Assembly (NCBI RefSeq): GCF_014199195.1
Contig: NZ_JACIJE010000002.1
Location: forward strand, 372,001 to 436,000
Reading direction: 5' to 3'
DNA length: 64,000 nucleotides
Origin: Neoroseomonas alkaliterrae
GTDB lineage: Bacteria > Pseudomonadota > Alphaproteobacteria > Acetobacterales > Acetobacteraceae
A program made the translations under genes and the position numbers. Under the pieces are notes generated by a model. The model saw only the letters and a program-made list of their open reading frames with translations, had not been told where the DNA came from and did no database searches. Within the stretch, counting starts at the first letter, position 1. Every line of letters starts with the position of its first letter. Positions 8,579-17,828 of this stretch are shown here, one piece after another.

Positions 8579-9235
8579 TCAATGCGCCAGGATGTCCGGA
8601 TCCTCGTAGCCGAGCAGGTCGAGCTTCCCGCGGGCGGGCAGGAAGCGGAAGCAGGCCTCCGCCAGATCGAGCCTGCCCTCGCGCCGCAGCAGGCCCTCGA
8701 GCTTGGCCCAGAGCGCATGCAGGTGCAGCACGTCCGAGGCGGCATAGGCGAGCTGCTCGGGCGAGAGGTCGGCCGCGCCCCAGTCCGAGCTCTGCTGCTG
8801 CTTCGAGATCTCGACGCCGAGCAGCTCCTTGCACAGGTCCTTGAGCCCGTGGCGGTCGGTGAAGGTGCGCACCAGCTTCGCGGCGACCTTGGTGCAGACC
8901 ACCGGCGCGGTGGTCACGCCGAGGCAGTGGAACAGCACCGCGACATCGAAGCGCGCGAAGTGGAACAGCTTGGTCACCGCCGGGTCGGCCAGCAGCCGCC
9001 TGAGGTTCGGCGCCGCATAGCCCTGCCCGCCGAGCGATTCCGGCACGAGCTGCACCAGATGCGCCGTCCCGTCGCCGGAGGAGAGCTGCACGAGGCACAG
9101 CCTGTCGCGGTGCGGGTTCAGCCCCATCGTCTCGGTGTCGATCGCGACCAGGCGGCCGAGATCGAGCCCGTCGGGCAGGTCGTTGCGGTGCAGGCGGATG
9201 GTCACGCCGGCATGGGTGAACAGGGTGGTGCCCAT
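8579..9235 (-). CDS. Ribonuclease D-like 3'-5' exonuclease (DEDDy)
   Basis: Probable 3'-5' exoribonuclease for stable-RNA trimming. All four acidic positions and the tyrosine of the DEDDy class are visible: VAIDTETMGL (DxE, near 32-34), FHFARFDVAVL (D), and LAYAASDVLHL (Y and D). At 218 aa it is a lone catalytic domain without the HRDC domains of E. coli RNase D, the short form common in alphaproteobacteria. The next feature upstream on the same strand is tRNA-Leu; this may be only positional. Confidence 0.9.
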   Translation of the reverse strand: MGTTLFTHAGVTIRLHRNDLPDGLDLGRLVAIDTETMGLNPHRDRLCLVQLSSGDGTAHLVQLVPESLGGQGYAAPNLRRLLADPAVTKLFHFARFDVAVLFHCLGVTTAPVVCTKVAAKLVRTFTDRHGLKDLCKELLGVEISKQQQSSDWGAADLSPEQLAYAASDVLHLHALWAKLEGLLRREGRLDLAEACFRFLPARGKLDLLGYEDPDILAH

Positions 9236-9261
9236 GGAAAGCGCCGTGCCTTGCTTGATGA

Positions 9262-9348
9262 TGGTGCCCAGGAAAGGACTCGAACCTTCACAGCCTTGCG
9301 GCCACAGGTACCTGAAACCTGCGCGTCTACCAATTCCGCCACCTGGGC
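9262..9348 (-). tRNA. tRNA-Leu (anticodon CAG)
   Basis: Read on the minus strand, the 7-bp acceptor stem GCCCAGG/CCTGGGC is followed by A and an encoded CCA. The anticodon stem CAGGT/ACCTG holds the loop TTCAGGT, giving anticodon CAG, which reads CUG, a frequent Leu codon in this GC-rich DNA. The variable arm (GTGGCCGCAAGGCTGT region) is long, as in class II leucine tRNAs, and the T-arm has GGTTCGAGTCC. Confidence 0.96.
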
Positions 9349-9479
9349 AGGGGGCCGGCGCCTCGCGGCGAGGCCCGGGCGTTTACGCGCCGCCGTGCGG
9401 CCCGTCAAGCGCCGCCGCGGCCTTGAGGCGGCGATGGGGCGCCCATATGGTCCGTCGCATCCAGCGGAAGGGGAGCACC

Positions 9480-10430
9480 ATGGCCGATCGTCGGGTCGCG
9501 ACAGTGTTCGGGGGTGCCGGCTTCATCGGCCGCCACGTCGTGCAGCGCCTCGCGAAGCAGGGCTGGATCGTGCGCGTCGCCGGGCGGGACACCGAGAAGG
9601 CCGGCCGGCTGCGCACCCTGGGCGCGGTCGCGCAGGTGGTGCCGGTGGCGGCCTCGGTGACGGACGAGGCCTCGGTCGCGCGGGCCGTCGCGGGGGCCGA
9701 GGCGGTGGTCAACCTCGTCGGCATCCTGTTCGAGCGCAAGCCGGGCGACTTCACGCGCATCCAGGCCGAGGGGGCGGGGCGCGTGGCGCGGCTCGCCGCG
9801 GCGGCCGGCGCGCGGCGGCTCGTGCATGTCTCGGCCATCGGCGCCGATGCCGGCAGCCCGAGCGCCTATGCCCGCACCAAGGCGGAGGGCGAGGCCGCGG
9901 TGCGCGAGGCCTTCCCGGCCGCGACCATCCTGCGCCCCTCGGTGGTGTTCGGGCCGGAGGACCAGTTCTTCAACCGCTTCGGCGCGCTCGCCGCGATGCT
10001 GCCGGTGATGCCGGTGGTCTGCGGGGCGACGCGCTTCCAGCCGGTCTATGTGGGCGATGTCGCCGATGCCGTGATGGCGGCGATCGAGCGCGAGGACGCG
10101 CAGGGAAGGACCTACGAGCTCGGCGGGCCGCGGGTGATGACGATGCGCGAGGTGCTGGAGTTCGTGCTCGAGCACACCGGGCGCCGCCGCCCGCTGGTGC
10201 CGATGCCGGACGGGCTGGTGCGGCTGCAGGCGCGGCTCGGGGAAATGCTGCCCAGCCCGCCGCTGACGCGCGACCAGCTGATCCTGCTCGGCAAGGACAA
10301 TGTGGTGTCGGAGGGGGCGGCGGGGCTCGCGGCGCTGGGCATCAGGGCCAAGGCGGCGGAGGCGATCGCCCCTGCCTATCTCGCCCGCTTCCGCCCCGGG
10401 GGCCTTCGGCGCGAGGGACTTGCGGCATGA
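9480..10430 (+). CDS. NDUFA9-like NAD(P)-binding (atypical SDR) protein
   Basis: The 316-aa protein resembles the complex-I accessory subunit NDUFA9/39 kDa, an atypical short-chain dehydrogenase with an N-terminal Rossmann motif (VFGGAGFIGRHVVQRLA). Further family features are VVNLVGILFERKPGDF, VSAIGADAGSPSAYARTKAEGE and ILRPSVVFGPEDQFFNRF. In bacteria it may assist complex I or quinone metabolism, though the exact role is unsettled. Start ATG at 9480, just after an AGGGGA site. It stands alone between tRNA-Leu and gltD. Confidence 0.88.
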   Translation: MADRRVATVFGGAGFIGRHVVQRLAKQGWIVRVAGRDTEKAGRLRTLGAVAQVVPVAASVTDEASVARAVAGAEAVVNLVGILFERKPGDFTRIQAEGAGRVARLAAAAGARRLVHVSAIGADAGSPSAYARTKAEGEAAVREAFPAATILRPSVVFGPEDQFFNRFGALAAMLPVMPVVCGATRFQPVYVGDVADAVMAAIEREDAQGRTYELGGPRVMTMREVLEFVLEHTGRRRPLVPMPDGLVRLQARLGEMLPSPPLTRDQLILLGKDNVVSEGAAGLAALGIRAKAAEAIAPAYLARFRPGGLRREGLAA

Positions 10431-10658
10431 AAGGTCCGAATCGGATCTGATTTCCGCGCTGCGGCGGGCCGGTTTCGCGAGCGCGGGTGAAACCGGCGTC
10501 CTGTTAGGGCAAAAAAACTGACCTATCGGCGCAGAAAGGACTCGCCTCGCCCGGAAGCATGCCGTATGTGACCCGCCGCCAGGGGTCCGGCGACGGATCT
10601 TGCGCGGCCCCGTGGCCGCGGCCGCCCCGGGCGCAGGTTCGCCGCCGCGGGGGGTCGC

Positions 10659-12098
10659 ATGGCCGAGAAGATGCTCCAGTTCGTCCGCCTTCAGCAGCGG
10701 CAGCCGGAGAAGCGCGACGCCGCGGAGCGCCGCGGCGACTGGGGCGAGGTCTATCGCGCCTATGCCGCCGAGGCCGCCCAGCAGCAGGCCTCCCGCTGTT
10801 CGCAGTGCGGCGTGCCCTTCTGCCAGGTGCATTGCCCGCTCAACAACAACATCCCCGACTGGCTGAAGCTGACCGCCGAGGGCCGGCTCGAGGAGGCCTA
10901 CGAGGTCGCCTCCGCCACCAACACCTTCCCCGAGATCTGCGGCCGCGTCTGCCCGCAGGACCGGCTCTGCGAGGGCAACTGCGTCATCGAGAAGGGCTTC
11001 GAGAGCGTCACCATCGGCGCGGTCGAGAAGTTCATCACCGACACCGCCTGGGAGAAGGGCTGGGTCAAGCCGCCCGCCGCGGTGCGCGAGCGGGCGGAGA
11101 GCATCGGCATCATCGGCGCCGGCCCCGCCGGCCTGGCCGCGGCGGAGCGGCTGCGCACCCTCGGCTACCAGGTGACGGTCTATGACCGCCACGACCGCGC
11201 CGGCGGGCTGATGATCTACGGCATCCCGAACTTCAAGCTGGAGAAGGACGTTGTGCTGCGGCGCGCCGCGCAGTTCGAGCAGGGGGGCATCGCCTTCCGG
11301 CTGAACGTGGCGGTCGGGCGCGACGTCACGCTCGGCGAGCTGCGCCAGCGCCACGATGCGCTGCTGGTCGCGACCGGCGTCTACAAGGCGCGCGACATCG
11401 CCTGCCCCGGGGCGGGGCTGCCCGGCGTGGTCGCCGCGCTCGACTACCTGATCGCCTCCAACCGCAAGGGCCTGGGCGATGCGGTGCCGGAGTTCGACAG
11501 CGGCGCGCTCGACGCGCGCGGCCGGCATGTCGTGGTGGTCGGCGGCGGCGACACCGCGATGGATTGCGTGCGCACCGCCGTGCGCCAGGGCGCGGCCTCG
11601 GTCACCTGCCTCTATCGCCGCGACAAGGCGAACATGCCCGGCTCGATGCGCGAGGTGAAGAACGCCGAGGAGGAGGGCGTGCGCTTCGAATGGCTCGCCG
11701 CGCCGGAGGCCTTCACCGGCACCGACCGCGTCGAGGCCGTGCGCGCCCAGCGCATGCATCTCGGCCTGCCCGACGCCACCGGCCGCCAGCAGGTCGAGCC
11801 GATCCCCGGCGCGCATTTCACCCTCGAGGCCGATCTCGTCATCAAGGCGCTCGGCTTCGATCCCGAGGACCTGCCCGCGCTCTTCAACGAGCCGGCGCTC
11901 GCCGTCACGCGCTGGGGCACGCTGAAGGTGGACCACCGCACCATGATGACCGCGCTGCCCGGCGTCTTCGCCGCCGGCGACATCGTGCGCGGCGCCTCGC
12001 TCGTGGTCTGGGGCATCCGCGACGGGCGCGACGCGGCCGAGCAGATGCACCTCTACCTGCAGGCGCGGGCCGAGGCGCCGGCGATGGCGGCCGAGTGA
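10659..12098 (+). CDS. gltD: Glutamate synthase (NADPH) small subunit
   Basis: Supplies electrons from NADPH, through FAD and Fe-S clusters, to the large subunit for glutamate synthesis from glutamine and 2-oxoglutarate. The 479-aa protein has N-terminal cysteine clusters (RCSQCGVPFCQVHCPLNNN and CGRVCPQDRLCEGNCV), an FAD Rossmann motif (IGIIGAGPAGLAAAERL) and an NADPH site (VVVVGGGDTAMDCVRTA). The ATG at 10659 gives the normal family N-terminus. The stop overlaps the start of a secreted DUF2059 protein that separates it from gltB. Gene order is reversed relative to the common gltB-gltD. Confidence 0.96.
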   Translation: MAEKMLQFVRLQQRQPEKRDAAERRGDWGEVYRAYAAEAAQQQASRCSQCGVPFCQVHCPLNNNIPDWLKLTAEGRLEEAYEVASATNTFPEICGRVCPQDRLCEGNCVIEKGFESVTIGAVEKFITDTAWEKGWVKPPAAVRERAESIGIIGAGPAGLAAAERLRTLGYQVTVYDRHDRAGGLMIYGIPNFKLEKDVVLRRAAQFEQGGIAFRLNVAVGRDVTLGELRQRHDALLVATGVYKARDIACPGAGLPGVVAALDYLIASNRKGLGDAVPEFDSGALDARGRHVVVVGGGDTAMDCVRTAVRQGAASVTCLYRRDKANMPGSMREVKNAEEEGVRFEWLAAPEAFTGTDRVEAVRAQRMHLGLPDATGRQQVEPIPGAHFTLEADLVIKALGFDPEDLPALFNEPALAVTRWGTLKVDHRTMMTALPGVFAAGDIVRGASLVVWGIRDGRDAAEQMHLYLQARAEAPAMAAE

Positions 12099-12589
12099 TG
12101 CGCGCGCTGCTTGCCCTGCTGCTGCTCTGCGCGGCGCCCGCCTTCGCCCAGCCCGCCGACACGCCCGCCGAGCGCCGCGCCGCCGCCGAGGCGCTGGTCG
12201 AGGCGAGCGGCGGGCAGCGCCAGGTGGATGCGATCCTCGCCGCCATGCGCGGCGGGCTTGTCGAGAACATCACCCGCGCCACCGCCGGCCGCCTGACGGG
12301 CGAGCAGGTCGCGGTGATCGTGGACGAGGTGCTGATGCCGGGCTTCACGGCCCGTTCGCACGAGATCACCGAGCACACGATCCGCGTCTGGCAGGACCGC
12401 CTCTCGGCCGCGGACATGCGCGCGCTGGCGGAGTTCTACAGCGCGCCGCTCGGCCAGCGGCTGCTGGCCCTGATGCCCGAGGTCACCGCCGAGAGCGCGC
12501 GCTTCGGCCAGGACTGGGCGCAGCGCGTCGCGCAGGACGTCATCATGCGCAACCGCGAGCAGCTCCGCGCGCGCGGCATCCCCTTCTGA
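12098..12589 (+). CDS. Secreted DUF2059 protein
   Basis: A 163-aa protein with a clear signal peptide (MRALLALLLLCAAPAFA, cleavage near AFA-QP). The mature part carries the DUF2059 pattern: helices, then SAADMRALAEFYSAPLGQRLLALMPE and a final region ending MRNREQLRARGIPF. The biochemical function of the family is unknown; periplasmic location is inferred from the signal. It is translationally coupled to gltD (TGATG) and precedes gltB by 21 bp, so it lies inside the glutamate synthase operon, which is unusual for an exported protein. Confidence 0.8.
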   Translation: MRALLALLLLCAAPAFAQPADTPAERRAAAEALVEASGGQRQVDAILAAMRGGLVENITRATAGRLTGEQVAVIVDEVLMPGFTARSHEITEHTIRVWQDRLSAADMRALAEFYSAPLGQRLLALMPEVTAESARFGQDWAQRVAQDVIMRNREQLRARGIPF

Positions 12590-12610
12590 AGCCCCAAGGA
12601 AACCCGGGCC

Positions 12611-15600
12611 ATGACCGACACCGGCTACGTTTCCCGCCATCAGCGCGAGGCCGCCCTGCTGCGCGAGGCCGCGCATATCGACCTGACCGAGCATGACGCC
12701 TGCGGCGTCGGCCTCGTCGCCGCGATGGACGGCAAGCCGCGGCGCGAGGTGGTGCAGGCGGGCATCGACGCGCTCAAGGCCGTCTGGCACCGCGGCGCGG
12801 TGGATGCCGACGGCAAGACCGGCGACGGCGCGGGCATCCACATCGAGATCCCGCAGGACTTCTTCGCGGAAGTCGTCGAGCGCGGCGGCGACCGCCTGCG
12901 CCCGGGGCGCATCGTGGTCGGCATGGTCTTCCTGCCCAAGACCGACCTCGGCGCGCAGGAGCGCTGCCGGCAGATCATCGAGACCGAGATCCTGAACGCC
13001 GGCTACAGCATCTATGGCTGGCGGCAGGTGCCGATCGACGTCTCCTGCATCGGCGAGAAGGCGAACGCGACGCGCCCCGAGATCGAGCAGATCCTGATCT
13101 TCGACCCCGAGCAGCGCGAGATCGGCACGGTCGAGCGCGACATGTTCGTGATCCGGCGGCGGATCGAGAAGCAGGCGATCGCGGCGCAGATCCCCGAGCT
13201 CTATCTCTGCTCGCTCTCGGCGCGCTCGGTCATCTACAAGGGCATGTTCCTCGCCGAGAGCCTGACCGAGTTCTACCCGGACCTGCTCGACCCGCGCTTC
13301 GTCTCCCGCTTCGCGATCTACCACCAGCGCTACTCGACCAACACCTTCCCGACCTGGCGCCTCGCGCAGCCCTTCCGCATGCTCGCCCACAACGGCGAGA
13401 TCAACACGCTGCACGGCAACGTCAACTGGATGAAGAGCCACGAGACGCGGCTCGCCCATCCGCTGCTCGACCCCTTCATGGAGGACCTCAAGCCCATCGT
13501 GCAGGCCGGCGGGTCCGACACCGCGACGCTCGACAACGTGTTCGAGCTGCTGGTCCGCGCCGGGCGCGACGCGCCGATGGCCAAGGCCATGCTGATCCCC
13601 GAGAGCGTGACCAGCAACGCGACCATGCCCGCGGCGCATCGCGAGCTCTTCATGTACTGCAACGCGGTGATGGAGCCCTGGGACGGCCCGGCCGCCATCG
13701 CCGCGACGGACGGGCGCTGGGTGATCGCGGGCCTCGACCGCAACGGCCTGCGCCCGATGCGCTACACCGTGACCGACGACGGGCTGCTGATCGTCGGCTC
13801 CGAGACCGGCATGGTGAAGCTGCCCGAGGACCGCATCGTGCGGAAGGGCCGCGTGGGCCCCGGCCAGTGCATCGGCGTCGATCTCGAGGAGGCGCGCTTC
13901 TACGACGACGCCTCGCTGAAGGACATGCTCGCCGCACGCAAGCCCTTCGGCAAGTGGACGGCGCGCACCACGCGCATCGACGGCATCGTGAAGGCGAGCG
14001 GCGACGAGCAGGCGAGCTACTCGGGCGAGGCGCTGCGCCGCCGCCAGCTCGCCGTCGGCTACACGCTCGAGGAGCTGGAATCGATCCTGCACCCGATGGT
14101 GGAGGATGCGAACGAGGCGGTCGGCTCGATGGGCGACGACACGCCGATCGCGGTGCTCTCCTCCCAGTATCGCGGGCTGCACCACTACTTCCGGCAGACC
14201 TTCAGCCAGGTGACCAACCCGCCCATCGACAGCCTGCGCGAGACGCGGGTGATGACGCTGCGCACGCGGCTCGGCAACCTCGGCAACATCCTCGACGAGG
14301 ATCCGACGCAGTGCGACATGCTGATGCTGGAGAGCCCCGTGCTCTCCAACGCGCAGTTCGACGCCATGCGCGACTACATGGGCAGCACCGCCTGCACGGT
14401 TGACTGCACCTGGCCCGTGAGCGAGGGCGAGGCAGGGCTGCGCCGCGCCATCGAGCGCATCCGCCGCGAGGCGGAGGAGGGCGTCCGCTCCGGCTGCGCC
14501 CATGTGATCCTGACCGACGAGGCGCAGTCGGCCGAGCGCGCGCCGATACCGATGGTGCTCGCGGTCGGCGCGGTGCAGACGCACCTCGTCAGGCATGGGC
14601 TGCGCACCTTCACCTCGCTGAACGTGCGCGACGCGGAGTGCATGGACGTGCATTCCATCGCGGTGCTGATCGGCGCGGGTGCGACCACGGTGAACGCCTA
14701 TCTCGCGCAGGAGACCATCGCCGACCGCCATCGCCGCGGCCTGTTCGGCGACCTGTCGCTCAAGGAGTGCGTCGCCCGCTACAAGAAGGCGGTGGACAAG
14801 GGCCTGCTCAAGATCATGTCCAAGATGGGCATCTCGGTTCTGAGCAGCTACCGCGGCGGCATGAACTTCGAGGCGATCGGCCTCTCGCGCGCGCTGGTGG
14901 CGGAGTTCTTCCCCGGCACGCCCTCGCGCATCTCGGGCATCGGGCTTTCCGGCATCGCGCGGCGCGTGCTCGCGCTCCATGCCAGGGCGTGGCAGGAAGG
15001 CGCGGTGACGCTGCCGGTGGGCGGGCTCTACAAGCTGCGCCGCCGCGGCGAGGTGCACGCCTTCGACGGCAGCCTGATCCACACGCTGCAGAAGGCGGTG
15101 GAGACCGACAGCTACCAGACCTTCAAGCGCTATTCGGAGGCGGTGCGCCGCCTGCCGCCCGTCGCGCTGCGCGACCTGCTTGATTTCCGCAGCGCGGGCC
15201 GGGCGCCGATTCCGCTCGAGGAGGTCGAGAGCATCACCGAGATCCGCAAGCGCCTCGTCGCGCCCGGCATCTCGCTCGGGGCGCTGAGCCCCGAGGCGCA
15301 CGAGACGCTCTCGATCGCGATGAACCGCATCGGCGCGCGCTCGGACAGCGGCGAGGGCGGGGAGGATCCGGCCCGCGCCAAGCCGCGCGCGAACGGCGAC
15401 AACGCCAATTCCGCAATCAAGCAGATCGCCTCGGGGCGCTTCGGCGTGACCGCGGAATACCTGAACAACTGCCGCGAGATCGAGATCAAGGTCGCGCAAG
15501 GGGCGAAGCCCGGCGAGGGCGGGCAGCTGCCCGGCTTCAAGGTGACCGGGCTGATCGCGCGGCTGCGCCATTCGACGCCGGGTGTCACGCTCATCAGCCC

Positions 15601-17137
15601 GCCGCCGCACCACGACATCTACTCGATCGAGGATCTCGCGCAGCTCATCTACGACCTCAAGCAGATCAACCCGGATGCGACGGTCTGCGTGAAGCTCGTG
15701 GCGCGCTCGGGCATCGGGACCATCGCCGCCGGCGTGGCCAAGGCCAAGGCGGATGCGATCCTGATCTCGGGCCATTCGGGCGGCACCGGCGCCTCGCCGC
15801 AGTCCAGCATCAAGTATGCGGGCCTGCCGTGGGAGATGGGCCTGAGCGAGACGCACCAGGTGCTGCTGCTGAACCGGCTGCGCCACCGCGTGAAGCTGCG
15901 CACCGACGGCGGCATCAAGACCGGGCGCGACGTGGTGATCGCGGCCATGCTGGGGGCCGAGGAGTTCGGCATCGGCACCGCCTCGCTCGTGGCGATGGGC
16001 TGCATCATGGTGCGGCAGTGCCATTCCAACACCTGCCCCGTTGGCGTCTGCACCCAGGACGAGGCGCTGCGCGCGAAGTTCACCGGCACGCCGGAGAAGG
16101 TGATCAACCTCTTCTCCTTCGTGGCGGAGGAGGTGCGCGAGATCCTCGCCTCCCTCGGCTTCCGGCGGCTGACCGACGTGATCGGGCGGACCGACCTGCT
16201 GCACCAGGTCAGCCGCGGCTCGGAGGATCTGGACGACCTCGACCTCAACCCCCTTTTGGTGCAGGCCGATGCCGGGGGGCATCCGCCCTACTGCACCATG
16301 GAGGGGCGCAACGAGGTGCCCGAGACGCTGGACGCGGAGATGATCCGCGATGCCGACGCGCTGTTCCGGCACGGGGAGAAGATGCAGCTCCAGTACAACA
16401 TCCGGAACACGCATCGCGCCATCGGCACCAAGGTCTCCTCCCGCATCACGCGCCAGTTCGGCATGACCGGGCTGCAGCCCGGCCACCTGACCGTCAGGCT
16501 GCGCGGCTCGGCCGGGCAGTCGCTCGGCGCCTTCGGCGTGCGGGGGCTGAAGCTCGAGGTGTTCGGCGACGCCAACGACTATGTCGGCAAGGGCCTCTCG
16601 GGCGCGACCATCGTGGTGCGCCCCGCGCCCTCCTCGCCGCTGGTGTGGAACGAGAACACGATCATCGGCAACACCTGCCTCTATGGCGCGACGGCGGGCG
16701 AGCTCTTCGCCGCCGGCCAGGCCGGCGAACGCTTCGCCGTGCGCAACTCCGGCGCCACCGCCGTGGTCGAGGGCTGCGGCGCCAATGGCTGCGAATACAT
16801 GACCGGCGGGACGGTGGTGATCCTGGGGCCGGTGGGCGACAATTTCGGCGCCGGCTTCACCGGCGGCATGGCCTTCGTCTACGACGCCGACGACACCTTC
16901 GAGCTGCGGCTGAACCCGGAATCGCTGCTCTGGAGCCGCATCGCCCATCCGCACTGGGAAGGCGTGCTGTGCGACCTGATCGCCCGGCACGTGGCCGAGA
17001 CCGGCAGCCGCTTCGCCGCCCGCCTGCTGAACGAGTGGGCAAGCGAGCGGAACCGCTTCTGGCACGTGGTGCCGAAGGAGTTCGCGAGGTACCTGCCCGT
17101 CCCGATGGCCGAGCAGGCTGCCGTCGCGGCGGAATGA
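12611..17137 (+). CDS. gltB: Glutamate synthase large subunit
   Basis: Catalyses glutamine hydrolysis and reductive amination of 2-oxoglutarate in the GS-GOGAT route of ammonium assimilation. The 1508-aa protein has a propeptide of about 30 residues before the catalytic cysteine in EHDACGVGLV (Cys31), a class II glutaminase domain, a central domain, an FMN-binding synthase domain (DAILISGHSGGTGASP), the 3Fe-4S cysteines in CIMVRQCHSNTCPVGVC (near 1131-1147), and a C-terminal beta-helix domain. Length matches the family. It ends at a strong hairpin. Confidence 0.98.
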   Translation: MTDTGYVSRHQREAALLREAAHIDLTEHDACGVGLVAAMDGKPRREVVQAGIDALKAVWHRGAVDADGKTGDGAGIHIEIPQDFFAEVVERGGDRLRPGRIVVGMVFLPKTDLGAQERCRQIIETEILNAGYSIYGWRQVPIDVSCIGEKANATRPEIEQILIFDPEQREIGTVERDMFVIRRRIEKQAIAAQIPELYLCSLSARSVIYKGMFLAESLTEFYPDLLDPRFVSRFAIYHQRYSTNTFPTWRLAQPFRMLAHNGEINTLHGNVNWMKSHETRLAHPLLDPFMEDLKPIVQAGGSDTATLDNVFELLVRAGRDAPMAKAMLIPESVTSNATMPAAHRELFMYCNAVMEPWDGPAAIAATDGRWVIAGLDRNGLRPMRYTVTDDGLLIVGSETGMVKLPEDRIVRKGRVGPGQCIGVDLEEARFYDDASLKDMLAARKPFGKWTARTTRIDGIVKASGDEQASYSGEALRRRQLAVGYTLEELESILHPMVEDANEAVGSMGDDTPIAVLSSQYRGLHHYFRQTFSQVTNPPIDSLRETRVMTLRTRLGNLGNILDEDPTQCDMLMLESPVLSNAQFDAMRDYMGSTACTVDCTWPVSEGEAGLRRAIERIRREAEEGVRSGCAHVILTDEAQSAERAPIPMVLAVGAVQTHLVRHGLRTFTSLNVRDAECMDVHSIAVLIGAGATTVNAYLAQETIADRHRRGLFGDLSLKECVARYKKAVDKGLLKIMSKMGISVLSSYRGGMNFEAIGLSRALVAEFFPGTPSRISGIGLSGIARRVLALHARAWQEGAVTLPVGGLYKLRRRGEVHAFDGSLIHTLQKAVETDSYQTFKRYSEAVRRLPPVALRDLLDFRSAGRAPIPLEEVESITEIRKRLVAPGISLGALSPEAHETLSIAMNRIGARSDSGEGGEDPARAKPRANGDNANSAIKQIASGRFGVTAEYLNNCREIEIKVAQGAKPGEGGQLPGFKVTGLIARLRHSTPGVTLISPPPHHDIYSIEDLAQLIYDLKQINPDATVCVKLVARSGIGTIAAGVAKAKADAILISGHSGGTGASPQSSIKYAGLPWEMGLSETHQVLLLNRLRHRVKLRTDGGIKTGRDVVIAAMLGAEEFGIGTASLVAMGCIMVRQCHSNTCPVGVCTQDEALRAKFTGTPEKVINLFSFVAEEVREILASLGFRRLTDVIGRTDLLHQVSRGSEDLDDLDLNPLLVQADAGGHPPYCTMEGRNEVPETLDAEMIRDADALFRHGEKMQLQYNIRNTHRAIGTKVSSRITRQFGMTGLQPGHLTVRLRGSAGQSLGAFGVRGLKLEVFGDANDYVGKGLSGATIVVRPAPSSPLVWNENTIIGNTCLYGATAGELFAAGQAGERFAVRNSGATAVVEGCGANGCEYMTGGTVVILGPVGDNFGAGFTGGMAFVYDADDTFELRLNPESLLWSRIAHPHWEGVLCDLIARHVAETGSRFAARLLNEWASERNRFWHVVPKEFARYLPVPMAEQAAVAAE

Positions 17138-17144
17138 CTCGCCC

Positions 17145-17182
17145 GGCCCGCGCGCGGTGAAAAGGTTCACCGCGCGCGGGCC
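17145..17182 (+). terminator. 17-bp perfect hairpin after gltB
   Basis: GGCCCGCGCGCGGTGAA (17145-17161) is exactly complementary to TTCACCGCGCGCGGGCC (17166-17182), with the tetraloop AAGG. It starts 8 nt after the gltB stop. It lacks a long U-tract but is one of the strongest stems in the window, so a terminator or RNA 3'-end stabiliser is likely. Confidence 0.75.
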
Positions 17183-17264
17183 TCGATGCTTCCGTTGCCA
17201 TGACGACAGGGTAATGTGCCCGGCGGGAGGTCCCGGTGGAGCGGGGCACGGACGGAGGCGGAGA

Positions 17265-17780
17265 ATGAGCGTGCGGCGACTGGTCCTGGCCCTGGCGGCC
17301 CTTTCAGCGATGGCCATGCCGGCCTCCGCGCAACAGGTGCGCAACCTCGCCGAGGTGAATGGCTGGGTCGCCTATGTGGCGCAGAGCAACAGCGGGCCGC
17401 TCTGCGGCATGGGGACGGATGCGAACCGGCTCGGCCGCTTCTTCTGGATCAAGGTCGAGCGGCTGCGCGGCAACCTGCACGGCTTCATCCAGGTGGGCGA
17501 CCGCGCCTGGAACGTCCGGCGGGAGGCGACGGGGCGCATCATCGTCGCCATCGACCGCCAGCGCGCCGACCTGAACTACACCGGCACCTCGCGCCCGGAC
17601 ATGATCGAGGCCTCCTACCAGGGCGCCTTCGAGAACTTCCTCAACTTCGTGCGCGCCTTCGCCCTCGGCATGCGCATGGAGGTGATCTTCCCCGGCGAGA
17701 CCGTGGCGCCCTGGTCGGCCGACCTGCGCGGCACCCGCGCGGTGACCGAGGCCTTCCTCGCCTGCGCGCGGCGCATCTGA
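17265..17780 (+). CDS. Hypothetical secreted protein
   Basis: The 171-aa protein starts with a signal peptide (MSVRRLVLALAALSAMAMPASA, cleavage before QQVRNL). The mature domain has SNSGPLCGMGTDANRLGRFFW, GNLHGFIQVGDRAWNVR and ATGRIIVAIDRQRADLNYTG, suggesting a small beta-rich periplasmic domain. Two cysteines, in GPLCGMG and FLACARRI, could form a disulfide. I do not recognise the family. The ATG at 17265 follows GGAGGCGG; it is monocistronic between gltB and a GST gene. Confidence 0.7.
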   Translation: MSVRRLVLALAALSAMAMPASAQQVRNLAEVNGWVAYVAQSNSGPLCGMGTDANRLGRFFWIKVERLRGNLHGFIQVGDRAWNVRREATGRIIVAIDRQRADLNYTGTSRPDMIEASYQGAFENFLNFVRAFALGMRMEVIFPGETVAPWSADLRGTRAVTEAFLACARRI

Positions 17781-17828
17781 CGGGCGGGCCTTCCGCGACG
17801 GCGGGGCGGGTGGCATAAGCGGCGCGCC

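Noticed and set aside
12053-17344. 1763-codon open frame antisense to gltB
   Set aside because: Its composition is rich in His, Arg, Asp and Ala with no domain, and it mirrors the codon pattern of gltB. Such antisense frames are expected where third positions are almost all G or C.
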